Part shown: positions 13,092 to 13,226 of the stretch, piece by piece
How the letters are laid out: every line of letters begins with the position of its first letter
Position numbering within the stretch: the stretch's first letter is position 1
DNA from: an uncultured Muribaculaceae bacterium
Lineage (GTDB): Bacteria; Bacteroidota; Bacteroidia; Bacteroidales; Muribaculaceae
Direction: 5' to 3'
DNA length: 13,226 nucleotides
Assembly: GCA_910588065.1 (NCBI GenBank)
Contig: CAJUPZ010000036.1
Location: 1-13,226 of the forward strand
The notes under the pieces: generated by a model
What the model saw: the letters and a program-made list of their open reading frames with translations, nothing else
Told to the model about the DNA's origin: nothing
Database searches by the model: none
Program-made: the position numbers and the translations under genes

Positions 13092-13226
13092 GACTGGATT
13101 TCACCCTTGCTGTCAATCCCATACTTTTTGCGAAGACTTATCAGCGTTTTCTCAGTGATATTAAGCAGCTTTGCGTTTTAGCGGTCGGAAGAGCTAATAA
13201 ATCCGATATTGATTGTTATATAGGTA
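13088..13226 (-). pseudogene. C-terminal end of a Fis-type HTH regulator, interrupted by a stop (partial)
   Basis: The minus strand encodes NAKLLNITEKTLISLRKKYG (20 residues) and nine more before a TGA at 13088-13090. The pattern A-K-L-L-x-I-x-x-K-T-L-x-x-x-R-K-K-Y-G-I is the recognition part of a Fis-type HTH (HTH_8), as at the C-terminus of sigma-54-dependent response regulators. Directly upstream, at 13178-13180, the same frame has a TAA, yet beyond it the frame reads GFISSSDR and stays open to the window edge. This fits a nonsense mutation in an otherwise continuous gene, or a gene fragment. The rest lies outside the window, so neither its state nor its partners can be judged. Confidence 0.45.

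Overview
The window reads as chromosomal DNA of a gut-type Bacteroidales bacterium. The basis is the repeated Bacteroidetes -7 promoter element (TAnnTTTG) in front of several transcription units, the near absence of Shine-Dalgarno sequences, and gene types familiar in that order: a short acidic DUF2795 protein, a PduO-type cobalamin adenosyltransferase, an LrgA/LrgB pair and an ATP-dependent PEP carboxykinase. A Muribaculaceae-like genome would fit, but the family cannot be fixed from this sequence alone.

Layout. Positions 1-51 look like the terminal repeats of an IS21-type insertion sequence lying mostly left of the window. A DUF234-type AAA ATPase (375-1835, +) follows. It is visibly more AT-rich than the genes to its right and is bracketed by two copies of the last codons of a DUF2795 gene, which suggests an inserted or rearranged segment. 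The minus strand then carries the DUF2795 protein (1995-2216), and a cobalamin adenosyltransferase (2328-2888) behind a small helix-turn-helix protein (2926-3144). The last two are preceded by an 86-nt inverted-repeat RNA structure and a long leader.

Positions 3637-8296 are a surface-polysaccharide block: a Wzx-like flippase (+), a GT2 glycosyltransferase (-), a GT4 glycosyltransferase (+) and a second, rhamnosyltransferase-like GT2 (-). The frequent changes of strand mean this is not one operon. The second GT2 follows lrgA-lrgB so closely that the three may be co-transcribed. The highly expressed, C-rich pckA gene (9672-11270, +), with its own promoter and a strong terminator, ends the housekeeping part.

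The right end (11335-13226) is accessory and decayed: a protein-like but frame-disrupted stretch, two candidate small RNAs with promoter-like and terminator-like ends, a 120-residue protein with four beta-flower-like repeats and a ten-triplet collagen-like tail, and the C-terminal end of a Fis-type regulator interrupted by an in-frame stop. The best candidates for undescribed biology are the roughly 205-nt structured RNA at 12846-13054, the inverted-repeat leader at 3157-3242, and the beta-flower/collagen-like protein.
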